Source: an uncultured Sphingomonas sp. (GTDB taxonomy: Bacteria; Pseudomonadota; Alphaproteobacteria; Sphingomonadales; Sphingomonadaceae). Taken from it: a stretch of DNA of 64,000 nucleotides. Every line of letters starts with the position of its first letter. Position 1 is the stretch's first letter. The notes under the pieces are model-generated. The model was not told the DNA's origin and searched no databases. It saw only the letters and a list, made by a program, of their open reading frames with translations. The position numbers and the translations under genes were made by a program. This document shows, in pieces, positions 49,732-59,197 of this stretch. The stretch spans positions 148,917 through 212,916 of the forward strand of contig NZ_CAJYHX010000019.1 in assembly GCF_913774285.1 (NCBI RefSeq). The letters run 5' to 3'.

Positions 49732-50865
49732 ATGTCCGCCGCCCAACCCGTGAAGTTCCTGCTCGTCGACGACCTCGACGAGAACCTGCTGGCGCTGGAA
49801 GCGCTGCTGCGACGCGACGGTCTGGAGTGCCTCAAGGCGCGTTCGGGCGACGAGGCGCTGGAGCTGCTGCTCGTCCACGACGTCGCGCTGGCGCTGCTCG
49901 ACGTGCAGATGCCCGGCATGGACGGCTTCGAGCTCGCCGAGTTCCTGCGCGGCAACGAGCGCACCCGCCACGTGCCGATCATCTTCCTGACGGCCGGCAG
50001 CGCCGACGCGCAGCGCCGCTTCCGCGGCTATGAGGCGGGCGCCGTCGATTTCCTCCAGAAGCCGATCGACGCGGGCATCCTTCGCTCGAAGAGCAACGTG
50101 TTCTTCGATCTTTACGAGCAGCGCCGCCAGATTACCGCGCAGCGCGACGAACTCGCTCGGCTGACGGAAAACCTGCGGCTCGCCGACCGGCGCAAGAACG
50201 CGTTTCTTGGCATGGTGGGCCACGAGCTGCGCAACCCGATCATGGCGTTCGGTGCCGGGCTGCACCTGCTCCAGCGCCGCACCGGCGAGGAGGCCGGCGC
50301 ACAGGTGCGTGCGCAGATGGAGCGCCAGGTCGGCCACATGACCCGGCTGATCGAGGACCTGCTCGACGTCGCGCGGATCGACCAGGGCAAGATCGTGCTG
50401 CGCACCGAGCGGATGGATCTCGCCGATGCCATCACGCTCGCGGTGGAGCTCAGCCGGCCGCAGATCGACGCGCGCGGGCATCACCTGACGATCGACCTGC
50501 CCGAGGTGCCGATCTGGCTGCACGCCGATCAGGCCCGTATCGCGCAGGTGGTGAGCAACCTGCTATCGAACGCGGCGAAATACACGCCGGAGGGCGGTAC
50601 GATCGATCTCAGCGTGCGACGCGAGGACGCACAGGTCGCCATCGAGGTCGCCGACAACGGCCTCGGTATTCCGCCGGCGATGCAGGGGCAGGTGTTCGAC
50701 CTGTTCGCGCAGGTGGAACGTGGCGGCGAGCCGTCGGACGGGCTGGGCATCGGACTGGCACTGGTTCGGCAACTGGTGAGCCTGCACGGCGGAACCATCG
50801 CGCTGAAGGAAAGCGTGGTGGGGAAGGGCTCCACCTTTCGGGTCCTGCTGCCCCGCGCGGATTGA
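49732..50865 (+). CDS. Receiver-histidine kinase (REC-HisKA-HATPase)
   Basis: A 377-residue cytoplasmic protein with an N-terminal receiver (~8-122, phospho-Asp57 in ALLDVQMPGMDG), a coiled linker ~125-150, HisKA with His164 in MVGHELRNPI, and HATPase ~265-375 (VSNLLSNAAKYTPEGG, VADNGLGIP, GLGIGLALVRQL). In this order the kinase can be switched by an upstream kinase, for instance the triple-receiver hybrid encoded at the start of the operon. ATG 49732 lies five bases after the cheB-like stop. No DNA-binding output regulator is in the operon. A strong hairpin follows the gene. Confidence 0.92.
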   Translation: MSAAQPVKFLLVDDLDENLLALEALLRRDGLECLKARSGDEALELLLVHDVALALLDVQMPGMDGFELAEFLRGNERTRHVPIIFLTAGSADAQRRFRGYEAGAVDFLQKPIDAGILRSKSNVFFDLYEQRRQITAQRDELARLTENLRLADRRKNAFLGMVGHELRNPIMAFGAGLHLLQRRTGEEAGAQVRAQMERQVGHMTRLIEDLLDVARIDQGKIVLRTERMDLADAITLAVELSRPQIDARGHHLTIDLPEVPIWLHADQARIAQVVSNLLSNAAKYTPEGGTIDLSVRREDAQVAIEVADNGLGIPPAMQGQVFDLFAQVERGGEPSDGLGIGLALVRQLVSLHGGTIALKESVVGKGSTFRVLLPRAD

Positions 50866-50973
50866 GCGCGTCGGCCGCTCCCGCCGCCGGGGCCCGGACC
50901 GCCGATCCGGCAGGCACAGCGCGCGTCGTGCTTTTGCGGCGCCTGGCGATGCGACCTCGGCTGCGACGCGAGG

Positions 50974-50999
50974 GCCCCGGGGGCGCGAATCCCCGGGGC
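50974..50999. terminator. Bidirectional hairpin between signalling operon and MFS gene
   Basis: 9-bp stem GCCCCGGGG (50974-50982) / CCCCGGGGC (50991-50999) with an eight-base loop, 27 bases before the MFS stop in the gap between convergent genes. Its right arm plus CGCAC repeats the sequence at 17621-17633 next to gltA. Confidence 0.6.
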
Positions 51000-51025
51000 G
51001 CACGGCGCAGGAACGGTGCGGCCGA

Positions 51026-52759
51026 TCAACCGTCGACGTTGCGCCGGAAGGTCTCGGGCAGGAAGATCAGCCCGAAGACCAATGTCGCCGCGGCCACCAC
51101 GACGGGGTACCAGAAGCCGTGATAGATGTTGCCGTTGGCCGCGACCATCGCGAAGCCAATCGCCGGCAGCAGCCCGCCCAGCCAGCCATTGCCGATATGA
51201 TAGGGCAGCGACATTGAGGTGTAGCGGATGCGGCTGGGGAACAGCTCCACCAGCATCGCCGCGATCGGGCCGTAGACCATGGTGACCAGCAGCACGAGGT
51301 AGAAGAGCAGCGCCACCACCAGCGGCTTGTTGATCGCGGCGGGATCGGCCTTGGCCGGATAGCCGACCTTGGCGAGCTCGCCGGTGACGGCCGGTTTTGC
51401 CGGATCGCTGCCCTTGGCGGGCACCGCCGGCGCGCCGACCACCTGCGCGGTGAAGGCGGCGATCGCACGCCTGCGCGCGTCGCCGGTCAGCCGATGCGGA
51501 TCGGGGGCGGTGAAATGCTTGCCGCCGATGGTGATGGTGGCGAGCGTGCCGGGGGCGGCCGGCACATTCTCATAGTTGACGCCGGCCTTGGCGAGCGCGT
51601 TCTTGACGATGTCGCAGCTCGTCGCGTCGAACTTGTTCTGGCCCACGGGATCGAACTGCGACGAGCATTCGCCCGGATCGGCGGTGACGGTGACGGGGGC
51701 GGAGGCCAGCGCGCGGGCCAGCGCCGGATTGGCGGCGTTGGTGAGCGCGTGGAAGACCGGGAACAGGGTGACCGCCGCCAGCGCGCAGCCCGTGAGGATG
51801 ATCGGCTTGCGGCCGATCTTGTCCGACAGCCAGCCGAAGAACAGGAAGAAGGGCGTTGCGAGCACGAGTGCGGTGATCGCAAGCATGTTGGCGGTCAGCC
51901 CGTCGACCTTGAGCATCTTCTCGAGGAAGAACAGCGCGTAGAGCTGGCCCGTATACCAGATCACCGCCTGACCGGCGATCGCGCCGAAAAAGGCGATGAG
52001 CACGATCCGAAGGTTCTTCCACTGGCCGAAGGCTTCGGTGAGCGGGGCCTTGGAGGCGGTCCCTTCGGCCTTCATCTTCTTGAACACCGGAGATTCGTGC
52101 AGCTTCAGGCGTAGCCACAAGCCAATGGCGAGGAACAGGCCGGAGAGCAGATAGGGCACGCGCCATCCCCAGGCCTTGAACGCTTCCTCGCCCACCCCGG
52201 TGACCGGCGAGCGGACGGTGATGACGATCAGCAGCGCCATGGCGAGGCCCGCCGTGGCGGTGATCTGGATCCAGCTGGTGTAGAAGCCCCGCTTCCCCTC
52301 CGGCGCGTGTTCGGCGACATAGGTGGCCGCCCCGCCATATTCGCCGCCCAGCGCAAGGCCCTGAAACATGCGCAGCACCACCAGCAGGATCGGCGCGGCG
52401 ACGCCGGCCGTCTTGTAGGTGGGCAGGCAGCCGACCAGGAAGGTGGAGAGCCCCATCACCAGCAGGGTGATGATGAAGGTGTAGCGCCGCCCGACCATGT
52501 CGCCGATCCGCCCGAAGACCAGCGCGCCGAAGGGCCGCACGATGAAGCCGGCGGCGAACACCAGCAGCGCCATGATGAACGAGGTGGTGGGATTGAGCCC
52601 GGTGAGGAACTGCGCGGCGATGATCGTCGTCAGCAGGCCGTAGAGATAGAAATCATACCATTCGAACACCGTGCCGAGCGAGCTGGCGGTGATGACCAGT
52701 TTCTCGCTTCGCATCGCTTCGTGATGCCGCGGCACGGCATCGTCAACGCTGGTTGCCAT
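51026..52759 (-). CDS. MHS-family MFS transporter with large soluble insertion
   Basis: A 577-residue transporter of the metabolite:H+ symporter family (substrates include alpha-ketoglutarate, proline/betaine, shikimate). Family marks: GTVFEWYDFYLYG in TM1, FGRIGDMVGRRYTF in loop 2-3, LRMFQGLALGGEYGGA in TM4 and SDKIGRKP in loop 8-9. Between about residues 350 and 480 lies a ~125-residue soluble insertion with a Cys pair (GECSSQFDP and ATSCDIVKNAL). It separates the helix ending near FPVFHALTN from VVALLFYLVLLV. MHS proteins are usually ~430-450 residues. GGAGAG precedes ATG 52759. The substrate is unknown. Confidence 0.88.
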   Translation of the reverse strand: MATSVDDAVPRHHEAMRSEKLVITASSLGTVFEWYDFYLYGLLTTIIAAQFLTGLNPTTSFIMALLVFAAGFIVRPFGALVFGRIGDMVGRRYTFIITLLVMGLSTFLVGCLPTYKTAGVAAPILLVVLRMFQGLALGGEYGGAATYVAEHAPEGKRGFYTSWIQITATAGLAMALLIVITVRSPVTGVGEEAFKAWGWRVPYLLSGLFLAIGLWLRLKLHESPVFKKMKAEGTASKAPLTEAFGQWKNLRIVLIAFFGAIAGQAVIWYTGQLYALFFLEKMLKVDGLTANMLAITALVLATPFFLFFGWLSDKIGRKPIILTGCALAAVTLFPVFHALTNAANPALARALASAPVTVTADPGECSSQFDPVGQNKFDATSCDIVKNALAKAGVNYENVPAAPGTLATITIGGKHFTAPDPHRLTGDARRRAIAAFTAQVVGAPAVPAKGSDPAKPAVTGELAKVGYPAKADPAAINKPLVVALLFYLVLLVTMVYGPIAAMLVELFPSRIRYTSMSLPYHIGNGWLGGLLPAIGFAMVAANGNIYHGFWYPVVVAAATLVFGLIFLPETFRRNVDG

Positions 52760-53211
52760 CGCAATCTCTCCTCGTTCGGCGGTTCCGTACCGCCCGTCCG
52801 TCGGGCGTTTCGGTTCAGAACCCGTATTTTCGCTGCGAACTCTACACGCTCCAGGCACCTCTTCTGCCCGGAGACCAGCTCGCGTTCGCCGTGGCGCTGC
52901 TGGATGCCGAGATCGACATTCCGGACGTGAACAGGTTTCCCGCAATGCTGAAGGCACGCTTGTTGTCCGCGCCGATACTGGCAAGGGGCAGCGCGCTTGC
53001 ATAGTCGACCTGTTGGAAGGGCCCGTTGTTTGCGGTCGAGGGGGAGTGTCAGGATCCTTTTCGGCTGACTGCCCCTTTGCGTTCGGATCCCCCGAAGATG
53101 CTAGATCCTGTCCGAGGTAAGCATAACGATCGAATGCGGCCGTGCGGCATGTCCGGGCGCGGTTCGCGCCTCGGGAAACACTCCGTAACAATCCTCTCGC
53201 TTGCGCAACAA
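52760..53211. other. Intergenic region between divergent MFS and TonB receptor
   Basis: About 450 bases before the dyad at 53212. Frames on either strand (for example 52753-53004 plus) are short and unrecognised. A minus-strand stretch near 52860-53020 reads rather protein-like (ASIGADNKRAFSIAGNLF) but has no start or ribosome site and is bounded by stops, so I list nothing. It must contain the MFS promoter. Confidence 0.45.
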
Positions 53212-53231
53212 ATGGTATAACGTTACAACAT
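53212..53231. promoter_or_regulatory. 20-bp dyad, candidate metal-regulator operator
   Basis: ATGGTATAACGTTACAACAT is a dyad with 8 of 10 paired positions centred on TAACGTTA. It lies about 97 bases upstream of the proposed receptor start, where a promoter is expected. The AT-rich ATG-T-TAAC/GTTA-A-CAT pattern resembles Zur-type zinc operators, but TetR-like regulators are also possible. Confidence 0.4.
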
Positions 53232-53327
53232 ATCATCGCGCCGCCGAACCTCGCGTTCGTGCGGCGCTGCGATTTGGGCCCGCCACGGCCGTGGCCGGCG
53301 CCCGCACCAGGCACAGGGGATTTGGCG

Positions 53328-55481
53328 TTGCTTCTTTCCGTTCGTACCGGCTTGCTTGCCGGCACTCTTCCGTTCGTCATGCTGCTTTCCGCGCCGGCCC
53401 GCGCCCAGGCCGAGCAGGAAACCGGGCTGGAGCAGGACCGCGAGGAAATCACCGTCAACGGCGTGCGCCAATCCTATCGCGGGTCCTTCAAGCTGCGCGA
53501 GATCCCGCAGGCCGTCGCGGTGATCGAGGACAAGGTGCTGCAGGAACAGAACATCACTCGCCTCACCGACGCGCTGGACCTCAACGCCTCGGTCGCGCGC
53601 CAGAACACGCTGGGCGGCTTGTGGGATTCGTTCGCGATCCGCGGCTTTGCCGGCGACGAGAACCTGCCCAGCGGCTATCTGGTCAACGGCTTCAACGGTG
53701 GCCGGGGCTTCAGCGGCCAGCGCGACGTGGCAGGCATCGAGCGGATCGAAGTGCTCAAGGGCCCGGCGGCGGCGCTGCTCGGCCGCGGCGAGCCGGGCGG
53801 GACGATCAACCTCGTCACCAAGCAGGCCCAGCTGGGCCGCAGCTTCGGCTCGGCGTCGCTCCAATATGGCAGCTTCGATCGGGTGCGGGCGGAAGGCGAC
53901 GCCAATCTCGCGCTAACTCCCGGCATCACCGCGCGGCTGATCGGCTATGCCGAGGACGGCGACAGCTTCCGCGACACGGTGCACCAGAAGCGCTGGGGCC
54001 TGCTGCCGTCGTTCGGCATCGCGCTCGGTGCGGCGACCCGCGTGACCTATGACTTCGAATGGACGCGCGTGGAGGCGCCGTTCGATCGCGGCATCGTCGT
54101 GCTCAACGGCGATTTCAACACGGTGCCGCGCTCGCGCTTCCTGGGCGAGCCCGGAGACGGCGCCACGGTCGCCCGGGCAACCGGCCATCAGCTGCGCGTC
54201 CAGCACGATTTCAACGACCGGTGGAGCCTGCTGGTCGGCGCGAGCCACCGCGACACGCTGCTGACGGGGTTCTCCTCGGACGCCGAAACCACGGCGTCGC
54301 GCCAGAAACTGTTCGTCGACGGTCATTCGCTGTCGCGCCAGCGCCGCAGCCGCCGCTATGATGCCGAACAGACGGTGGTGCGCGCCGAAGTTTCCGGTGC
54401 GTTCGAGACGGGGGCGCTGCGGCACCGGGTGCTGTTCGGGGCAGATCATGACCGGTTCTTCTACGACCAAGTCTTCACCCGCGTCCGGCCGCCGGCGCTG
54501 TCCGCAGCGCCCAGCGACCGCGCCGGCTATGTGATCGACCTGCGAAACCCGGTCTATGGCCGCTTTCCCTTACCGACGCCGGTGGTGATCACCGATCGCA
54601 GCGATTTGCAGGAGGCGAGCGGCGCCTATGTCCAGGACCAGATCAGCCTCACCGAGCGGCTGCAGGTCCGGCTGGGCGGCCGCTACGACCATCTGCTGCT
54701 GCGCACCGACAACGACCTGACCCGCGCGAGGAGCCGCCGCACGCGCGAGCGGTTCAGTCCGCAGGCGGGCATCGTCTACCGGCTGAGCGATCCGCTGAGC
54801 CTCTATGCCAATTATGGCGAGGGCTATCGCGCCAATGTCGGCACCGATGCGGCGGGCGTGATCTTCGATCCGGAGGCGACGACGTCGATCGAAGCCGGCG
54901 TGAAGCTGGTGGCGTTCGGCGGGCGGCTGAACGGCACGGTCTCGGTGTTCCAGATGAACAAGCGCAACGTGCTGGCGACGGATACCGGCAATCCGGGCTT
55001 CTCGGTGGCGATCGGCAAGGCGCGCAGCCGTGGGTTCGAGGTCGACCTCACCGGCAAGCTGCCCGGCGAGGTCGATCTGCTGCTCAGCTATGCCTATGTC
55101 GATGCGGAGGCGCGCTCCAACGTGCTCGATCCCAACTTCTCGTTCCAGGTGCGGCCGGGCGATCGGTTGATCAACATCCCCGATCACACGGCCAATGTGC
55201 AGCTCGCCCGCGACCTTACGATCGCGGGCCTGAGGGCGCGGCTGGGCGGCGGCGTGCAATATGTCGGCGAGCGATCGGGCGAGACGGGCACGCCCTTCAC
55301 CCTGCCGTCGCATACGCTGGCGCGAGTGTTCGGGGAGGTCGCGGTCACGGAGCGCCTCCAGCTGTTCGGCACCGTCTCCAACCTGTTCGACGCAGCCTGG
55401 TACGCGAACAGCTACACCCAGCTATGGGTGCAGCCCGGCGCGCCGCGCACCGCAACGATCGGCCTGCGCGCGACCTTCTGA
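53328..55481 (+). CDS. TonB-dependent receptor, siderophore/metal type
   Basis: A ~717-residue receptor. Signal peptide cleaved near APARAQ; TonB box-like EEITVNGVRQSY; plug (~50-160) with AVAVIEDKVLQEQN, SFAIRGFAGDENLP and IEVLKGPAAALLGRGEPGG, the form typical of siderophore receptors. The barrel ends GAPRTATIGLRATF with a C-terminal Phe. The start is uncertain: TTG 53328 has AGGGGA seven bases upstream and gives a good signal peptide. ATG 53382 would leave it too short, and the frame extends to 53142. Upstream is a 20-bp dyad, downstream an M14 carboxypeptidase gene 41 bases away, likely co-transcribed. Confidence 0.88.
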   Translation: MLLSVRTGLLAGTLPFVMLLSAPARAQAEQETGLEQDREEITVNGVRQSYRGSFKLREIPQAVAVIEDKVLQEQNITRLTDALDLNASVARQNTLGGLWDSFAIRGFAGDENLPSGYLVNGFNGGRGFSGQRDVAGIERIEVLKGPAAALLGRGEPGGTINLVTKQAQLGRSFGSASLQYGSFDRVRAEGDANLALTPGITARLIGYAEDGDSFRDTVHQKRWGLLPSFGIALGAATRVTYDFEWTRVEAPFDRGIVVLNGDFNTVPRSRFLGEPGDGATVARATGHQLRVQHDFNDRWSLLVGASHRDTLLTGFSSDAETTASRQKLFVDGHSLSRQRRSRRYDAEQTVVRAEVSGAFETGALRHRVLFGADHDRFFYDQVFTRVRPPALSAAPSDRAGYVIDLRNPVYGRFPLPTPVVITDRSDLQEASGAYVQDQISLTERLQVRLGGRYDHLLLRTDNDLTRARSRRTRERFSPQAGIVYRLSDPLSLYANYGEGYRANVGTDAAGVIFDPEATTSIEAGVKLVAFGGRLNGTVSVFQMNKRNVLATDTGNPGFSVAIGKARSRGFEVDLTGKLPGEVDLLLSYAYVDAEARSNVLDPNFSFQVRPGDRLINIPDHTANVQLARDLTIAGLRARLGGGVQYVGERSGETGTPFTLPSHTLARVFGEVAVTERLQLFGTVSNLFDAAWYANSYTQLWVQPGAPRTATIGLRATF

Positions 55482-55522
55482 GCGCGCAGCCAGACCCCGG
55501 AACCATCAAGAGTATCGCGACC

Positions 55523-57313
55523 ATGATTCCCTCGTGCCCCCGCCTGGCGACGTTCGCCGCCATTCTGCTCTGTGCGAGCGCCGCGCCGGCTGCCGCGCAG
55601 GACGTGCTCGACCTGCCGCCGGCGCTTCCCTGGTCCGGCAAGAGCGCGGCGCTGGTCGCGAAGCCCGGCGATCCATGGATCACGCCGGCGGAAGCCGCCG
55701 GCTTTCGCACGACGCCGCGGTATTCCGAGGTACGGGCCTGGCTGGAACGGCTCGACGCGGCGTCGGACCTGATCACGCTGCACGGCTTCGGCCGCACGGG
55801 GCAGGGCCGCGAAATGCTCTATGTGCGCGCCAGCAAGGGCGGGGGACCCAAGCCGGTCGTGCTGGTCCAGGGCGGCATCCATTCGGGCGAGATCGACGGC
55901 AAGGATGCCGGGCTGATGCTGCTGCGCGACATCGCGCTGCGCGGCAAGGCGGAGCTGCTCGACAAGGTCGATCTCGTCTTCGTGCCGATCTACAATATCG
56001 ACGGGCACGAGCAGCTGAGCCGCTGGAACTTCGTGCATCTGCGCGGCCCGGCCGAAAAGGGTGCGGAGGCGAACGCCCGCAATATCGACCTGAACCGCGA
56101 TTACGCCAAGGTCGACGCGCCGGAAACGCGCGCGATGATCGGGCTGATCCGCCAGCTCGATCCGATCCTCTATGTCGACTGCCATGTCAGCGAAGGCTTC
56201 GACATGCAGTATGACATCACCTTCACCTATGCCGGCTGGGGCAAATATGCCCGCCACCGCGCCACCGCAGACTGGCTGGAGCAGCGCTTTGGCCCCGCCG
56301 CAATGCAGGCGCTTACCGCCGCGGGCCACACGCCGATTATCTATCCCAGCCCGATCGACACGCGCGTGCCGAGCAAGGGCATCCGCTATAGCCCCGAGGG
56401 ACCCCGCTATTCGACCGGCTATGGCGATTTCATCGGCATGCCGACGGTGCTGGTCGAGAACCACATGCTCAAGCCCTATCGCCAGCGCGTGCTCGGCACC
56501 TATGTGCTGCTGGAAGCGGCGCTGCGGATCGCCGGGGCCGATGCGGCGCGGATCACCGAGGCCAAGGCGAAGGATCGTGCCAGCCGCCCGACCGAACTGC
56601 TCACTCGCTGGACGCCCGCCGAACAGCCCATCGGCTGGATCGAGCAGTTCAAGGGGGTCGCGTTCGACATGGTGCCGTCTCCGGCGTCCGGGCGGCCGGA
56701 GCAGCGCTGGACCGGCAAGCCGATCACCTTCCGCATGCCGATCATCGGCCAGCGCCCGACGGAGAGCGTGCGCCTGCCCAAGGCGTGGTGGATCCCGCCC
56801 GAACAGGCGGAAGTGATCGATCGCCTGCGCGTCCACGGCATCGCCTTCGAGACGATCGCTGCGCCGCGCACGCTGCGGCTCGACCGGGTGCGGCTGGTGG
56901 ATGCCAGGCTCGCCCAGCCCAAGGAGGGCAGGGTGCCGATCACGGCCGGCTTCGTCCACGAGACGGTTGCGCAGGCGCTGCCGGCGGGCAGCGTCCGCGT
57001 ACCTGCCGATCAGCCGCTGGGACTGCTGGCAGCCGCGCTGCTGGAGCCGGAGAGCCAGGACTCGTTCCTCGCCTGGGGGTTCTTTCCCGAGATGCTGTCG
57101 CCCGCGCCGAATACCGATGCCTATATCCTGGCAGCACTTGGCGAGCGGCTGCTGGCAACGGACAAGGCGATCAAGACGGCATTCGAGGCGAAGCTGAAGG
57201 CGGAGCCCGCCTTCGCGGCCGATCCGGATGCGCGGCTGGCCTGGTTGTACGCGCATGCCGGGCCGGGCCATGCGCATCTGTCGCACTATCCGATCGCCCG
57301 GGAGCTGGACTGA
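55523..57313 (+). CDS. Secreted M14-family zinc carboxypeptidase-like protein
   Basis: A 596-residue exported metallopeptidase. Signal peptide cleaved near APAAAQ (~26). The catalytic domain (~60-330) has zinc ligands H120 and E123 in GGIHSGEIDGKDAG, H221 in VDCHVSEG, and the general base Glu312 in VLVENHMLK. This covers the M14 set; NIDLNRDY supplies the usual Asn/Arg substrate contacts. A ~260-residue C-terminal extension carries no named domain. ATG 55523 directly precedes the signal sequence. It follows the TonB receptor by 41 bases, which suggests that the two process and import a peptide-containing ligand, or share zinc control. Confidence 0.88.
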   Translation: MIPSCPRLATFAAILLCASAAPAAAQDVLDLPPALPWSGKSAALVAKPGDPWITPAEAAGFRTTPRYSEVRAWLERLDAASDLITLHGFGRTGQGREMLYVRASKGGGPKPVVLVQGGIHSGEIDGKDAGLMLLRDIALRGKAELLDKVDLVFVPIYNIDGHEQLSRWNFVHLRGPAEKGAEANARNIDLNRDYAKVDAPETRAMIGLIRQLDPILYVDCHVSEGFDMQYDITFTYAGWGKYARHRATADWLEQRFGPAAMQALTAAGHTPIIYPSPIDTRVPSKGIRYSPEGPRYSTGYGDFIGMPTVLVENHMLKPYRQRVLGTYVLLEAALRIAGADAARITEAKAKDRASRPTELLTRWTPAEQPIGWIEQFKGVAFDMVPSPASGRPEQRWTGKPITFRMPIIGQRPTESVRLPKAWWIPPEQAEVIDRLRVHGIAFETIAAPRTLRLDRVRLVDARLAQPKEGRVPITAGFVHETVAQALPAGSVRVPADQPLGLLAAALLEPESQDSFLAWGFFPEMLSPAPNTDAYILAALGERLLATDKAIKTAFEAKLKAEPAFAADPDARLAWLYAHAGPGHAHLSHYPIARELD

Positions 57314-57448
57314 CCAGCGAAGCGGCCGGTGCGGGCGGAGCAGCGGCGGCCGGCGGTGACGCGTGCCGATCGCGGTGCGGCCCCTCTCCGGCACGGGCGG
57401 GCCGTTTCTCATCGAGTGTCGATGGCAGCACCTGCTGTCACGGATGTG

Positions 57449-59176
57449 TCAGAACAACCCGTCGTCCTCCTCGTCATCACCGTGATCTTGGACGGGCTGC
57501 GGGCCGTCGGGCGAAAGGACGGCAAAGTTCTGGTGCACGGCGCGCTCGCCCGCCATGGTGTAGGTGCGGGCGAGTTGATCCAGCAGCGGCACGAGCAACG
57601 CTGTCGTCGCTTCGTCGGGAAGCTCGCAGCGCGTGCCCAGCAAAGCAAGTTGCCCGGCGGCTTGGCGCAGAAGCTCGCCATATTCGGCCTCGCAGTCCAT
57701 CGTCCGGCTGGTGGTGTCGATGATGCTGCGCACCGAAGCCGCGTGCGCGTCGAGCCCGTCCATGCCCTCGCGCATGCGGACGGCACCGGCATGGATGCAG
57801 GCGAGGGAGGTGGTGAGCGCTTCTGCAGGATCCACCGTCGGCTCCGCATCAGGGTCGCGCAAGGCGGCTACCGCACCGACCAGCGTTTCGACCGAGGCCC
57901 GGATCGCGCCCGATACATTCGCCAGAATGGTCGCGAAGCCGCGGATCTCGGAGGCGACCATTGCCAGCGCCTTGCCCTCGTCCCCGAGACGGTGGCAGCG
58001 CAGATCGGTGTTCCACGCCATCAGGTGCACGTCTTCATTGACGCGGTGGACGATGCGCAGCCGCCCCGCCAGCCGCTCTGCGCTTGCGGAGGTGGAGGCG
58101 CCGAGTTGCTGGGCGCGGGCATCCGCGTCGCGGAGCTTGGTGGTGACCGCACGCACGTCCGCCACGCTCTGCTCGAGCGCCGCGAGAAACGCGGCCTTGT
58201 CGTCGCCGCTCCGCGCTCCCGCGCCCTCGGCCTTGATTTCGAGGAGTGCGGCGGTGCTGGGCGCGATGCCGGCCAGGCTATCCGTGAGCCGCAACGATTC
58301 GCGGTGGAAATCGGCGATCGCCGCGTCCGCCTGCGCGGCAAGCAGCGCAAGCATGTGACCGCTCGCCTGCAGCACCGCAGCGGGGGCCGCCGGGTCGCCC
58401 TGCTACCGCAGTTCGACGACGACGCGCAGGCCAGCGGCGATATGTTCGAGCCGCTGCCGGGTGATGTCGCCGATCTGCATCGCCCCGATCGCACCTGCCA
58501 CCTTGGCGCGGATGTCACGCGCAGCGTCGGCAATGCGCACCGCGCGCGCGGCATCTTCCAGCTGGTGGCGCTGGAGCGCGGCGGCGTCCGCCGCGAGCTT
58601 GCGCGGCACTTGCGGAATCACGCGCGCACATTCCTCGCCGAGCTGCCGGTCGACCTCGAGCAGCGCCGGAATGCTGGCGATCAGCTGTTCGATGTCGTCC
58701 CCGATCCCGCCGATCTCGCGCTCGCCCACGTCCAGCCGGGCGGACATGGTGTCGGCGAAGGCGGAAAAGCCGTTCTGGCCGGCGGCGGCGACACGGATGT
58801 TGAGCCCGCAGATGCGCAGGAAATCGAGCGTGCGCATCACCTGGCCGATCTGGTGTCTCAGCGGCTGCGCGCCCCGGGCGATCCGTTCCAGTCCCTCGCG
58901 GCGGGCGGTCTGCACCTGGGGCAGCCGCTCCAGCCGATCGGCGGTCGCCTGCATGTTGCCGATCGCGGCCTCTGCGGCATCTTGCCCGAGCGCGTTGATG
59001 ACGCTCTCCAGCTCCGCCACCAGCTGTTCGACGATCACGTGCGCCTGCGCCAGTGCCTCCCCGGCGGCGACGAACCGGGCATCCAGCCCGGCGGCGACGC
59101 GGGTGATCGTCGCCTCGATCGCGGGGAGCGAGAGCTCGTTCTCGGGATCGGGCTCAGGTGCTGCGCCGACGTACAA
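57449..59176 (-). pseudogene. Chemotaxis-operon helical protein split by an in-frame TAG
   Basis: One continuous frame of 576 codons interrupted by TAG at 58401-58403 (codon 258), with no frameshift. It is the last gene of the che operon, 21 bases after cheB. Part 1 (residues 1-257) is helical, with a receptor-tip-like CGLNIRVAAAGQNGFSAFAD (~122-141) and, near 240, MQIGDITRQRLEHI, whose D-I-T-R-Q recalls the CheZ phosphatase motif D-L-T-G-Q. Part 2 has a second degenerate tip, MAWNTDLRCHRLGDEGK, and an acidic end (DDEEDDGLF). A GTG at 58375 could restart part 2 but has no ribosome site. Either an inactivating mutation, a sequencing error or readthrough. Confidence 0.72.
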
Positions 59177-59197
59177 GGCGGCCTCCTTTCCTGGCGT

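Noticed and set aside
57449..58375. Part 2 of the interrupted chemotaxis gene as an independent gene starting at GTG 58375
   Set aside because: No Shine-Dalgarno sequence, same phase as part 1 with only nine codons between TAG and GTG, and the helical pattern continues across the stop.
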